Positions 1-13,689 are shown, counted from the stretch's first letter. The stretch: 64,000 bases of DNA from Sphagnum magellanicum (GCA_021904315.1 CM038921.1:17768590-17832589), one strand, 5' to 3'. The notes: generated by a model from the letters alone, not told the origin. A program made the numbers and translations.

Positions 1-569
1 TTAAAGCACCTGTCCCTGCTCTGGCCCCAGCCAGTTCTGTGGTTCCAGAATCTGTGGTTGGAGTGCCAGTGCCGGCACCTACTCCTCATGTAAGTAGTTC
101 TTTGCTTTGTTTCTTTTACTGCTAACAGAAGCCTCAAACTTCATTTCTCTATTCTATCAGTAGATGAAAGCTTTGTTCTTTCATGGGAGATTGTGTTGGT
201 TTGGGGATAGGTTTAGGGTTTAGACTCTGCTCATGATGTCCAGTGTTTCCTTAAGGGCTTGCTGCTTTGTTTGACTGGTGGGATCAACAGGAGAATGCTG
301 GAGTTTTGTCTTCTGTTCCTGCATGGACTGCACTCGTTCTCCTCTCAGCTCTTGTGGTACTTGGTGGCATATAAATTAAGCACAACACACTTAGGATTAA
401 TGGGTAATTACCAGAAAGGCATCCGGAGAGCACCTATCCAGTTTTGCGTGTACAGTTTGATGATGAGATCAAGCCCAAATTTGTTATTGATGAGAAAAGT
501 CGTGAGCTAGCTCTGCCCTCTGATTTTTTTAAATCTTGGAAGTTAGATTTCCACAAGCAGCAAAAATGA
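1..569 (+). pseudogene. 3' end of an unidentified plant gene, possibly broken
   Basis: I do not recognise this gene. Bases 3-89 read as a Pro/Val/Ala-rich stretch ending in PAPTPH at a good donor (gtaagt at 90). A second coding-like stretch follows an AG at 254-255. It opens LAALFDWWDQQENAGVL, continues into a hydrophobic, probably membrane-spanning segment (about TALVLLSALVVLGG), then an acidic/basic tail containing VLRVQFDDE and ALPSDFF, and stops at TGA 567-569. Both parts of this stretch share one frame but are separated by TAA at 372-374 and 405-407. Removing 364-414 (GT...AG, 51 nt, in frame) would delete both stops, but that is very short for a plant intron. The first exon ends in phase 0 while the next needs phase 1, so the join is also imperfect. 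It is either a decaying gene or a real gene with an unusual exon structure. The 5' part lies outside the window. Confidence 0.4.
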
Positions 570-1479
570 TTACAAGAGTGGAGGGTGACAACAAAAAAAA
601 AAAACCAAGTATCAATCAACATTGTGTTGAAATAAGGTTCCCCTTTGGAATTCCCAAGTATGACTAAAAATTCATTGAGTAGTACAAGAAGAAGAATTAC
701 CCCACTTTTTGCAGAGTGGGTTGAAACCCGTCACTACTTTTGTACTACTGTTTTGCGAACTACTTTATTTGGATCTGGACTGTTATATTGGCTCTCTAAG
801 TTAGTGTGCCTTTATTTTTGTTCTGTAGTTGCAAAATGTTCTGCTCTTCCTTTTTACATATATTTGCAGCTAATTACATGAACGTTGTTGATGCATGCCA
901 ACTCATGTAATTGCATTCTGCTGAAATTCTGGTTGAGTATAATCACCTCATGGATTTCATCAGAAGTCCAAATTACCATTTGTGTGTCAGCAATTCTTTT
1001 CCATTCTTCTTTCCTTCTCAACCAGCATGTACCATAAATTCTTGGATTGTGACACAATTGAAACCAAATCTGTGTACACATTCCTACTATTAAGGAAGGT
1101 TGTTTGTTTGTTTGTTTGTTTTGTTGTGGCATGTTGAGATCTCCCCCAAACCATTGGGGCCCCCAGCTGTATTCTTTCGTACTGCTGGAAAGCCCTCAAT
1201 GAGTAGAGAGTTGCATTGAAGTGATTTCATAATGTTTAGACCTGCAATGTAGGAGTTACTGCATTTTTTGAGTATTCAAGCTTATTTTGTAGTATCGAGA
1301 AGTTCATCCTAAAAAGAGTCCAGTCTCCAGAATCAAGCTTTCAATTTTTACCCAAAGATCTTCAAAGCAAAAAAAATTGTTTGAATCTAAGAACTTGACT
1401 CTGCATTTAGTACGGAGAGATCGTGCAAGAAGACTTCATCATTCATGACTCTTTGACATTCATATTGTGTCATAGTTCC
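570..1479. other. AT-rich stretch, no gene recognised
   Basis: This may hold the 3' UTR of the left-edge gene. It includes a short (TTTG)n tract near 1098-1122. The small open frames here show no domain, codon pattern or splice structure that I can support. Confidence 0.5.
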
Positions 1480-2130
1480 TTCTTTCTCATCATGTTCTTG
1501 TTTCATATTTCACATGGTGTTTTGTAATGGGATGACCATCATCCAGTTCCACTATTTTTTTATGTCAAGTTCTTGTCACATCATTCGTGGCAATGTTGCA
1601 ACACAAATTGAGTGACATTCCACTTAATTGTGACAACTTTTCAAATGAGTATTTGACAACAATTGTATTCAATATTTTGTGACATTTTATTCCTTCTTAT
1701 TCTTTATGTTATTTTTATATTTCACATGGCATTTTGTAATGGAACAACAACCATGAGGTTCCACTACTTCTATGCCATGTTCTTGTCACATCATTTATGC
1801 AATTTTGCAAGATAAATTGTGTGACATTCCACTAATTTTCTAACAGTTTTTCAAATGAAAATTGACAACAATCTATGTCTAGTGTTTTGTGGCGTTTTAT
1901 TCTTTTTTATTTGGTATGTTATTTCATATTTCACATGGTGTTTTTTTGTGGAATGATCATGAGGTTCCACTACTTTTGTGGCATTTTCTTGTCACATCAT
2001 TTGTGCAATTTTGCAACATGAATTGAGTGACATTCCACTAAATTTCTAACAATTTTTCAAATGAAAATCAACAACAATTTATATTCTATGATTGTGAGAG
2101 TTTATTGCTTTTTATTCTCTATGTTCTATG
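1480..2130. repeat. Tandem array, about 3 copies of a ~210-bp unit
   Basis: The phrase TATTTCACATGG recurs at 1506, 1718 and 1927, giving periods of 212 and 209 bp. Each copy then carries the same order of landmarks: a TTCCACTA phrase, TTCTTGTCACATCATT, a GTGACATTCCACT phrase, TTTTTCAAATGA and ACAACAAT. The copies differ by scattered substitutions and small indels, so the array is not recent. It has no coding potential. Confidence 0.85.
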
Positions 2131-2289
2131 TTACAATTGTTGACATTCATCTTTGGAAGGTCTTCCTTGGAATGTTTTGGCAACTTGCCAAACATTTTGA
2201 ATAGGATGTCCTTGGTAATTTTTAGGTTAAGGGATTTTTTTAGATTTAGAGGTCATCATGTCCAAGCTCAAATAATGTTAAGGGTGACA

Positions 2290-2640
2290 AATAACAACAA
2301 GGATGGTGGGAAGATGCAAAAGGATGTCAAGATCTTTTTTTAAGCAACATGGGATGTTAGGGGATGATATGGGCATTGAAAAAACATCAAGGGACTCCAA
2401 GTAGCATTATGAAAACATTGAGGGATGTCAAGCAACATTGGGAAAACTCTAAGATTTGGTTTTTGGACAATAGGAAAACTTTGGGGAAGGGTTGTCAAAA
2501 ATACACCAAAATTCTTTTAAAGTAATTTTAGGGAAATGCCAAAGAGATGTCAAGTAACATTAAAGAACGTCGAACAATGTTGGGAATGTGTTAAGGGACA
2601 CTGAATAACATTGAAAAAACATTGGTAATAAAAAGTCAAA
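2290..2640. repeat. Degenerate short-period repeats
   Basis: Variants of GATGTCAAG(C/T)AACATT, AAAACATTGAGGGA and GGGAAAACT recur every few tens of bases. The period is irregular and identity is low. This is best described as a decayed minisatellite. Confidence 0.45.
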
Positions 2641-3131
2641 ACTTTCACCATACCAATTCTTTTTTGATAAAATGGAAAACAACTTACCACAAGTATGGAT
2701 CCTAGGAAGGGTTTTAGGGATGTCTTGGGATGTCTTTCTAATAACCTTGTTATATGTTAAGACAAATCTCGTTCCCCAAAAGTAGCCATCATGTGTTATA
2801 TTGAATGTCAACATTGTTTTAACATTTCATCTCTAACCCATTTTCAATCAAAAGTAGAAATAAGAATCATGCCTTCAGGCAATAATCCTAACAACTCTAA
2901 TTCACTAATAACACAACTTACCCACAAATACTTAATATGAAAAGCAAACCAATACAAACCTTAGTAGACCTAAATGTAAGTTACAATTCTTTTTTCATAC
3001 TTTGCACACATTCCTTTTTGCAACTTAAAAAATATAACAAGATTTTTGCAATTTTTAAAATGTAAGGAACCAATTTCATCAATATGTAAACCTTAAACCC
3101 TAGCCCATAAAAAAACAAAGCCAAAAGTTTT

Positions 3132-3149
3132 GGGGGGGGGGGGGGGGGG
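3132..3149. repeat. Poly(G) tract, 18 nt
   Basis: This is an uninterrupted run of 18 G in AT-rich DNA. Confidence 0.9.
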
Positions 3150-4578
3150 AAGGCAATCTTCTTTGAATTTACAAAATATATGAATAAAAATATAAGGTCA
3201 CATATATGGGTTGTTGGGTAAAAATTTAGTTTAATGAATTCTATAATAAGGTTTTGTTTATTTTGAAAACCAAAATATAATTAACATAGAGTATCCCTTA
3301 ATTCACAATATTTTTAAAAATACAAGAAATATAACATATGTATTAAACATTTTAGGTCTTAGTTGTTAATATGTTCAACCAGTTGATTAGTAAGTGAATT
3401 AATATTAATATGTTCAATTAGTAAATTAATAAATGAATTAGTGTTACAAGAAACTATTTGAATGATTTATATACTTATATATGTTGAAGTTCCAAATGTT
3501 ACATTTCTATCAAATTGAGTTAGGAGGAAAGGATGATGATGGGGCTATAGATAGAAGTGGTGAAAATCATGCAACAAAACATGTGGATTATATTGACAAG
3601 GTGTATATCAAATGTTCTCTTCAAACTCATGGGCTCTTGTATTGTTTCCATTTGTTAAATCTTGTGTCTTTTGCCTATTATCCATGGAAGCTTTTGTCAA
3701 ATTGCCAATTATTCTTTTGGAAAGCAATTTGTTTAACCAAGTGTGATAGAATGATAACTATATTTTGGTTCCTATGCCTCTATCTTTCATTTTCATCTTT
3801 CATTATTAATTGTGATATGGTCTACTAGTTACCTTGCTAAACAACTAGTTAACAAGCACATATATCTTTGTGAACTATTTCATAGGGTTTGTGAAACAAT
3901 GCAATATTGGGTCACAAAGAATCATCAACATTAGATCAACATGACGTGCAAATTAAAAACACCATAATAATTTTTTCAAACCCATCATATACAATGGATT
4001 AAGAATAATTGGCTTATATTTTATTACAATCATGTGAGGTGTTGAATATGTTATATTGGAAAATCATAAGAATTGTTGTTAGGTTAGGTTTTTTGTTATG
4101 ATTCTATTGTTTCATTTGTGTATTAAGAACTACTTGAGGATTGAACTTGCATTAATTAAGAGTAGTATTTCAAATTACAATCTATAATGGTATTGGCAAT
4201 TGATGTTGTTTAAACCCCAAAAAAAATTATGTTTACATTGTAATGAAAACTACATTGGCCACAAAATTTGCTAACCTTGTTTGTAACAAAGTAGAATATT
4301 GAAAGGCATGAAGGCAACCACTTTTGCATGTCCTAGTTCACTATGCCAAGCGATCCACCTCTAAAAGAGTAATCTTGATTCCTTATCAACTCCAAGCTCA
4401 CCAAAACTAAACATTTAAATGAATATAGGGTATTGAAATTGGATGCAAACAAATAATAATAATTAAATATAGGACAACTAAAGTACATGCATATTAAATT
4501 TTTAATTAATAATAGGCTGGAAAAAATCAAATTTTCTCACCTAATACCCCCCTAAAAATTGTTTGTTTGACTTAACGT

Positions 4579-4606
4579 CCCCCCCCCCCCCCCCCCCCCC
4601 CCCCCC
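4579..4606. repeat. Poly(C) tract, 28 nt
   Basis: This is an uninterrupted run of 28 C in AT-rich DNA. The true length may be uncertain because long homopolymers are hard to sequence. Confidence 0.9.
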
Positions 4607-7600
4607 AGCCACCTTGTTTTGAGTTTCATTACATAGGTCATAAAGGTTGTCCTATTTGGACTTATTCAAAATAATTTCTAAAATGACAAAGATTACTAAT
4701 AGAATTAAATTTGAGTGATTATAAACACCAAAATGTTATAGAAGGTGTAGAAGGTTGACTATGTACATTTGTGTACAACCACAATATAAAAATTATTTTC
4801 CTCTTGTATTGATAGTGTGTGATGTCATTGAAAAGTGTTTTGTTTTCTTCTTGGAAAAGTTTGAAATTTCTTGTTTCTTTTTATTTTAGGTTTAAGTTTC
4901 CTAAAGACTCATAGGGTTTTCAAAAGCCTCATTATGCTTAAAAGCTTCAACATGTTTTCCTTTTTCTTTGTTGATTTTTTTTGTTTCAAGTGGGTGAACA
5001 TATGATTCAGTGGTATCAAAAGAAATCACTTCAAAGAATGGTTAAGGAAGTAAAATTGGTTAAATAATATTCATAGGTCATTTCCTTTATATTTTCTTAA
5101 TATTATAGATTTGTATTCTCATGTTTACCCATTGCATGTCAAAGTATATGGTTAAATTAATTATTATTATAATAGGTGGAATCATTTCAAAATTGTATTA
5201 TTGATTTCTATGGCCCTTTTGGGAATCATGAATTTCAGTTTTGGAAATTCACAAATAAACTATACTTACTCAATTAATTACCTAATAAAAATAAAATGAA
5301 CACCATCTAAAGTACCTTTGAAAACTATAAACCCGCCAAAATAAGTATAAAATGTTTTTGACCAAAAAAATCAAGGAAAATAACTAGTGCTACTTTCTTG
5401 AAATTGTTTGGCTAAGAAATGATTAGGAACATCAAAATTCAATTTTTTAAAAAAATCATTGAAATTTCAAAGTCTATACAGCCTAGTTAATTGATTTATT
5501 AAAAACACTTTATGAAAACTCTTCTTTAAGTGTTTCTTATATTTTAAAAAAGTTTGATGATTCTAGTAAAATGAAAATGTGATGTTTTTTGTGGTACCAC
5601 CCAATCATACTTTCACCCAAGTGTGATATGACACCAACAACATTGGGGTTAAGGTGTTGACAACAAGGACAAAGAACATGCCAACTTTTAGTGCAAGATC
5701 TTTAAACTACATAACCAACAAAAACCTTCAATATACTACCATTTGATGAATGATTCAACTTGGAATTTCAACTCAAGTTGGAATGGCAATTAAAAGGAAC
5801 AAGAATGAAAGCTATTATATCATTATGATTAAATTTTGGAACTCTTAGAAAATGATAGCCATGAAAATTATTACTAGAACATTTCTTGATGGTAAATGCG
5901 TGATGTATGAATATGTGTTTCATGAATATTCTACCAATGATATTGTTGCTTGAGAGCTTGTTGAAAATAACATTGTAATATTCCTAGTTGTTATTATTGA
6001 TGTTAAGAGTGTTGAGGTTGGAGGCTTATAGTCTAGTTGTTTAAAAATAATCCATTGTCAACATTTATGCATTGAAGACCATATAAAGTCCTTGCAAATT
6101 GAAAGTCCAACACATGTTGCAAAAATTCTTGAATTGAATAAGGTTCTTATTCCATCTTCTATTTCAACAGTTGCCATTCTTCCAAAAGTTTCATACAAAA
6201 GTGAAGAAGATATATGTGATTTTTAAAATTTTGATATGGTGATGCTTTGACATTGGCTGGAAGGCACAAAACACATGGGGTGTAGCATAATGAATGATCC
6301 CATTATAATCACAAATATTGGTTGTACATCATTCATTAATTTCATTGGTTGCACATTCAACTTTTGTTTGGATCCTAAAACCCTAAAGGATTTGTTAAAG
6401 GGTCAATATGATACACATGACATTATTAAGTTTCAATTGACATCTAATGCAGAATTGCTAAGATTACAATGTAATTTCACAAACATCTATTGAACAATAT
6501 ACCAAAATATAATAGAACTTTCATTTATATGAATAGTAATATAAGAGCACATGCTCTTTACAATTGGATTGCAAATTCCATGCTCAAAATTTTATTTTAT
6601 TTTCCATTTTGTGATTTCAAATTTTTGGCAAAATTTTTCAAAATTTTAACAAAATTAATCCAACTTACACTAAACATAAAAGTTCCAATTTTTTTTATTA
6701 CTAGCTAGTGAAAACTTGGGGGAAAATCTTATTCAAAAGTTTAGTTTCTATTCATTTTCTAAATAAAATTAGATTTTATAGTTTTAAAAAATTGTAATAA
6801 AAATGCATTAAACATTTATGTGTTGAAATTTTTATGTTGAAATACATGATAATTCAAGCAACAATGTGTGAAATTGGGTGAAAATTCAAAGATGGGGTCT
6901 TGATTTATGTGTAGGGCAAGGCTCAAGGTGACAACATTCTTGAAGGGCCTCGGTGAAGCAGAAGTTAAACTAAACCCACATTTCATGTATGCCCTCACAT
7001 GTGAACCTTATTAGTGTTGTCTAGTTATCCAATTCATGGACAAAACTCCGGATATGAATAAAAAATATTCTCACTTCAAAAAAAAAAGATGGATATGTAT
7101 ATTTAAAATCCCACATATTTCCATATATAGACAATTATGTATTCAATTTTTTTCCCTTTTGTTGGTTATGAATAGGCAATTATTGAATGTTGAAAAATCA
7201 TGGATATGCATAGAGGATATGCATTAACAATTTGTCACTTCTCATTCAAAATGTCAATTGGGGTTTAAGGTTTTGAATATGAATGCATATCTTTGAAACT
7301 AAAAAAAATCACAAACTTAAAAACTTCATTGTAGATATGTATAATTTTTTTGGTTATCTATAACTCCCATACACATATAGTGTTTTTTTTTTTCAATTTT
7401 TTGCAACCTAGCAAAAAAAAAAGGTTGACGAATGCAACAAAGGTTTTTTTTATTAAAAAATACACAATATACACCATATTTTGACCAAAAAAATCTAAAA
7501 GTTCCCAAATTTAAACAATGTGTTCTTGTATGTCTTCAAAACTAGCTAGGATTCCCAAAAACATTAATGTGGACCTCCAAGACAATTGCCATTTACTGTT

Positions 7601-7608
7601 AATTAATG

Positions 7609-7719
7609 CACTACAACAAAAGATGTCCCTATATGCCAAATGATTTCATTGGATTTTGAGTGAATTCACTGGTCTAGTGAATAGGGACTAATGAACTACA
7701 CCCACATTTTGTAGTAATG
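7609..7719. mobile_element. Mini CACTA (En/Spm-like) non-autonomous element, 111 bp
   Basis: The element starts CACTACAACAAAAG and ends CATTTTGTAGTAATG, the inverted terminal pattern of CACTA transposons with one G-to-A change in the last bases. The 3-bp flanks match: ATG at 7606-7608 and ATG at 7720-7722. The interior (TTGGATTTTGAGTGAATTCA, then AATAGGGACTAATGAACTAC) closely matches the element at 23877-24030, so the two belong to one family. There is no coding capacity, so it depended on a transposase made elsewhere. Confidence 0.8.
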
Positions 7720-10700
7720 ATGTTGCGGATCCTAACCATTGCACCTGCTTGAGTAATTTGAAAAACAAACATTTTACATAATTGGACATATGCCCAAATA
7801 GTCCCCAAATGTAAAGATACATATGGTTAATAAAGTGTTTTTCATCCATGGATATGAATAATTTAGAATCTATATCTAGAGGATATGTATAATTTATTTT
7901 TTTGAAATTAATGCACTTTTAGGATATGCATTTATGCATAATTGGGAATTATACATATACATAACTAGCCAACCTTGTATAACTGGACAATACTCGACCA
8001 TACCTAAAGTAGCCCTAACTTTAATTTGATTCTCAAGATAAATTATGTCATAATGACAATTTAAAATGAATTATCTGTCTAAAAACTAAATGTGCTTTTA
8101 AAAACATAATGTGTTTCCAAAAATGAAATAGAGTAAAATTACCCATCACCAATTGGGCACCTATGACTAAACATGGATTTAGGAAGATGGGTAAAGGTTT
8201 TGCTTTGTGTTATTCATTGTTTTAGTGCTTACCCATGACTAAACATTTGTTCACAACATTATGTGTTCCAAAATCTAACAACAAAAATTAGATTTAAGAT
8301 GAAATTGTTTCAAAATTAGTGTGGGATTATATTTTTATTAAAAAGGAACATTTCAAAGTCAACCCCATTTGTGATTAGTTTTGAAATTTTTTTTGTTTAA
8401 TAATGGGGGTTCAACATAATAGTAAACAACAATGATGTGATTACAAATTTTAGACCTTATGCACATGAAACTAAGAATTAACCTTGGATTCCATGGGCAC
8501 AAAAATAAAAGAAATTCATTACTTACATTTCCCCTCATAATTCAATGCATTTTTCCCACCAAAAACCAATTGCAACAACAAAGCAAGAACATAATTTCAT
8601 TTAACACAATAATTTTAGAATAAACGTTTGTAGTTCTTCTAAGCATGTCACATCCATTAGAAAGTGCACTGCAAAAGTTTCAATCTTTTTTTGAGAAACT
8701 ACGAAATGGGATTAGGAAAAGAAATTTGTCTACAGTTGGGGTCAATAAGGAAGTAAAAGACATAGACCATTTTACAATTGAGGGTAAAAAGGAAGTAAAA
8801 AACATAGTTGTTACTATAGTTGACATCAAGGAGGAAATATAACTAATTTTTATTCCATTTAAAATTTAAAAGGAAATAGAAGAGCTTGAAAAAACAAAAA
8901 AGTGTAAAAGAAGGCATATTTGAACGGCACACTAAGTGTAAATACTCTAAGGCAGCTCATTTTCAGTGGATGCTCCACTCCCTAAAAGTCCATACAATAG
9001 TGTTAAAATGGCAATCTATTTTGATATCATTAATTTAGTGGGGAATTACATGGTAGTTAATGAACTAAAAAACCCATATGAAAATAATTCATTAATTTAA
9101 TTTTTTAATGGACATGTTAAGAAAAAAAATTGAAATCCACCCAAAAATGTTTATGATATGGACTTATGAAAATATGGTTCATTTTAGGCCATTCAAAAGT
9201 CCATCACTCTTTTTTGGTTAATGTTTTTCTAACAATTTTTTTGCATATATATATATATATAATCAAATATTGAGTCCCTATAATATATCCCAAATGAAAT
9301 TCATGCACAAAAATGCATGTATATAGAGGCACAAATAGTAAATTAATCCATATTTTTCAACTTCAAAAGTTGAATATTATATATTTAGTGTATATATGTT
9401 GCAATTTTTTTTATAAATGTTTTCTTCTTCAAGTTGAAAATCTAAATCTAGCCACAAATTTGAAATTTTATTATTATTATGCCATGTTAATAACATGGAA
9501 ATGCATGCCACTTTACAAAAAATTAGATTACAACACAAAAAATGAACCACCTTACTTTGCAACCAAGTACCAAAACTGATCCAATAATACATAGTCAAGT
9601 ACTCAAAATGCCTATATTCTTATTGTTGGTTCAAATTAATAATCCCACAATTGCCATCATGTTCTAATAACACAAATCACAAATTTTTTAAAATTTCATC
9701 ATGACGCACCTTGAAATACATTCCCATTACCTACACATCAACAACTAATGTTGCTTAAATTGGTAAAATTGTGTTGAATTCTATGAACTACTTTTTTTAA
9801 AGAAGAAGTAGAAAAATATGCAATTGACCATTAACATTTTTTTGTTTTTTTGGGTCTTCATATAAGAAGCATAGATTCATACCACTTGTAGGACCTAAAT
9901 GAACACCCCTTAGTGCTTGGAGGTTTGGATCGGGGGGAACAAGGTTAAGATGAAGGCACCAATGTGAGAGAATGCCTTAAGTGTAACTCCACAACATATG
10001 AAAGCTATACCACTAAAAGATTACATTGCAACATATTTCAATGTGCTAAGAAAGTGATGGAGTGGGGTTTTAAATCAAGGCTATGAAAACCAAAAAAATT
10101 AGTAGCCCACTTTAGCAACACAAGACATAGGGTAATCTCGATCTGCTACAACATCACAAGAATATCAAACCCCATCCTACCACATCAAAAAAAAAAAAAA
10201 AGGCAAGAATAAGAGGTTGCTTAATGTATCTAGAAGTGGAAAATGTACAAATTAAAACCTAGAAAATTCCATGGATGTTGTGTAGCAACGACATACCTCT
10301 TTGAAGGAGGCCAACATGTATTGGAACATCCATTTAACCTCGCTATTAAATCACCTCAATGGTAGAACCAAAACAAAAAAAGTGGGTCCACAAGGTGTGC
10401 TGACAAAACAAGTAGATGATCAAGCAATAGTCATTTTGAGTTTGAACATGCAAAAGGCCAATTTGTCCATCACCTTCAATAGCTCAAACTAAAGGTAGCT
10501 AAAGTCACACAAACTAAACCCACACCATTATGTAATGGTGTTTTAAAAAGCAACTAGTGGTTTTGGTTTAGATAGAGACATCCATAAATTGGCATACGAG
10601 TTGAAGAAGGGCTAGATATTTCGAAAGCATAAGGACTCATGACTAATCAAACATTAATTAAATAGTCAATATAACCATTTAATTATCAAGACCATATTTG

Positions 10701-11093
10701 TTTAACAAGATGAATCATACACTAATAAAAATAATTAATTACCTAACTTTCTACACGTTTTTATTTTTAGAAATGATATAATTCTACAATGGGTTCTAGG
10801 ACTTATGACCAAAATATATAAATATTTAACAAATTTGTACCTCCATATATGGTTTATAGCCAAAACATGGTTAAATTTTCTTATGGATGATCTTGAAGTA
10901 GATTACAAAATTGAAAAAAATGAAATTTAAACAAAATTCATTAATGTCATTATTATTATCACCATTTATAAAAATTTTAATTTATTAAATGATATTTTTC
11001 AATTCATATTTAAATATTTAAACATAAGCCTATAACAAACAAGCTTAAAACATTTGATAAATCATGTTTAAAATAATAATGATAAGTATAAAA

Positions 11094-11145
<52 letters not shown>

Positions 11146-11592
11146 GTTAAAATTTTAAAATTTTAGGGATTACTTTTGAGGTATTTTTGGTGTGGCATCA
11201 TGAACATTCATAATAATAAATTTGTCCATAGGGGAAGAATATACATTCTAATCTACATAAATGTACAAAAATTTAATATATGAAATAATAATAATTTAGA
11301 GGTTTACATGCATCCTAGACTTTGCATGCATGAACATTTTGACTTAATCATTAACCAATCCAAATATAAATGTGATACTTCCCAAATTTTTATACATTAA
11401 TTTCAAAAAAATGCGATGAATGTAAAATGTAACTCATGAATAGTGGATTTAACAACATTGAAAGTGAATGATTCAACTCATGTGCAAATGTTAATAACTT
11501 AATATATGCAAAAAAATTCATTAACCCACTCAAGTATAAATGTGAAGCATTATGTTGTTATATGTGTTTCAATATATATTAATAAATGCAAT
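7720..11592. other. AT-rich gene-free stretch
   Basis: No gene or classifiable element was found apart from microsatellites: (AT)n near 9244-9260 and a long (TTA)n at 11096-11144. The small open frames around 8645-10492 have no recognisable features. Confidence 0.55.
11096..11144. repeat. (TTA)16 microsatellite
   Basis: This is an uninterrupted TTA repeat of about 49 bp. Confidence 0.95.
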
Positions 11593-13689
11593 CACTACAC
11601 CAAAATGCATTTTAGTTCATTCTGGGTTTCATTAAATTTTGAGTGAATTTGTATATTTTTAACATGGTGAAACCGGTCAACCCCCTATTGAAATAGGGAC
11701 CAATTGCTATAGATAGTGAATTGGTCCACTAATGAAACAATGTTACTTTCATGTGAAATACAAATTTATCAAGCCATTTCATTTGCTAATTATTAACTAG
11801 GCATCATGGAAACAAATTAAATTTAAATTATTTAATATTTAATATTATATTTAATATTATTGATAATTTCATGATTTTTAAGCCTATGAATTATTGACAT
11901 GTGTCACTACCTATGCTAGGTTAAAAAACTAAACTAATTACATAGGCCATGTAATCAACCTAAATAGGCACTTACTATAAGAACTACATTAAAAAAAAAT
12001 TGGTCAACTTATCATTGTTGACCACAAATAGACCATTTATGAAGTTTGAACCCTTAACCTTTAGGATGGAGGCAAACACCTTTACCATCAAGACACCACA
12101 CTTGTTGTGATAATTTGTTACATTGCATTATATTTATCAAATACTTTGTTTTAAACATTACAAAAACGTAAAATTTGAACATTCATATTTTATTAAAATT
12201 TTGTCCAAATGAGATAATTAAATTTTAATTAATTTTTTTTTCAATAATGTACATACTTACATTTATTTCCTTTTGAAAATGTAAAATCATTTTATTTTAT
12301 TTTTTAATATCACTATTTAATAACATTTCAATGACCATTCATTTGAAAAAGAAAATGTTTAATAAATGGATAATATTTTTGCTAATATAATAATACTACT
12401 TATGTTAGGCTACTTTTAACTATTCTAAGGTTATTTTTCATTATTCTAAATTTTTTCACCGTACATTATTTATGGTTATTTATAAAATTTAAAAGCGATT
12501 TTTAGTTATTTCACCCTAGGTTACTTTTAAAAAATATTTCTAGTAATTTTAAGCTATTTCACCTTAGGCTTTTTTCGACTATTATAAGTTATTTTTGGAT
12601 ATTATATGTTATTTTTTATTATTATAAGTTATTTCACTTTAGGTTATTTGCGGCTATTATAAATTATTTTTTATTATTCAAACTATTTCATCTTAGGTTA
12701 TTTCAATTATGTGAGGTTATTGTTGATTTTTTTTACTATTGAAAGTTATTTCACCTTATGTTATTATTGGCTATTATAGGTTATATTACCATAGGTTATT
12801 TGTGGCTATTTTATTAATGACTATTGTTGGTTATTCTATTGGTGGCATTAATTTGGTGGCTATTAGTGGTTATTAATCACTATTATATTAGTGGCTATTG
12901 GTGGCTATTTTATTAATGGTCATTGGTGGCCATTTTATTAATGGTTATTGGTGGCCATTTTATTACTGGTTATTGATGGCTATTCTAGTAGTGGTTATTA
13001 ATGGCTATTATATTAGTGGTTATTGATGGCTATTATATTAGTGACTATTTTTTTATTTTTTTTATTGTAAGCCATTGGTGGTTATTTTATTTGTGACTAT
13101 TGGTCGTTATGTTATTATAAATTATTTTTCATAGTCTATTATTGATTATTTTAGGTTATTTAATTTTTATTTTATTATATATATTTTTAATTACTGTACT
13201 TAGGATAAAATAATTTATAATAACATAAATTAAAATGACCTTGAATAACCTAAAATATAATTTGAAATAACATATATATATAGACCCAAGGTATAACTTA
13301 AGGTTAGTTGAATAATTTAATTTTAAATAACTAAAAATGAAAAACTTGTAATAAGCTAATTGAGATACCTTAAGGTATAATAACTTATAATAACTTATAA
13401 TAACATAGGGTATAAGTTAGAATAAGTAATGTAGCTTAAAATAATATAAGGTATATCATAAAGTAGCATAGGGTATTTAAAAAAACAACATACAAATAAA
13501 CATATTTACCATAGTAAATTATAATAGTGAATTATGTCAACTAGTAATGAAACACAATGTTTACATTGTGATATTATAATGAAATAACTTTAACCAAGGT
13601 GAAACCATTAAAGTGCATTAAACTTATTTCATTTTTAAAGTCCCATAGTGATTTAGGCCAATGAATTACACCCAACTTCTCTACTAGTG
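11593..13689. mobile_element. Non-autonomous CACTA transposon, about 2.1 kb
   Basis: The left end is CACTACACCAAAATGCAT and the right end is ACTTCTCTACTAGTG, so the termini read CACTA...TAGTG. The flanks are identical 3-bp target duplications: AAT at 11590-11592 and AAT at 13690-13692. The left subterminal stretch shares TTTTGAGTGAATTT with the two mini elements of the window, and the right end shares AATGAATTACACCCA with their AATGAACTACACCCA, which supports the family call. The interior from about 12400 to 13490 is degenerate repeats, not a transposase. It is a deletion-derivative or repeat-filled passenger element. Confidence 0.85.
12400..13490. repeat. Degenerate GGTTATT / GGCTATTATATTAGTGG repeats with inverted half
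   Basis: From about 12400 to 13160 the sequence is dominated by variants of (A)GGTTATTT and by longer units of the type ATGGCTATTATATTAGTGGTT. From about 13190 to 13490 the complementary words (AATAACCT, AATAACTT, ATAACATA) dominate, so the block folds back on itself around 13150-13200. It lies wholly inside the CACTA element. Subterminal or internal repeat arrays are common in that superfamily. Confidence 0.65.

Larger units (their letters stand above)
2641..7608. other. AT-rich gene-free stretch
   Basis: No coding region or classifiable element was found. The visible features are an 18-base G run (3132-3149) and a 28-base C run (4579-4606). The small open frames are short, low-complexity and lack family motifs. 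Confidence 0.6.

Noticed and set aside
205..225. Interstitial telomere-type repeat (GGTTTAGGGTTTAGACT)
   Set aside because: Fewer than three TTTAGGG units; such telo-box words also occur near 39616 and 50228 and are common in plant DNA.
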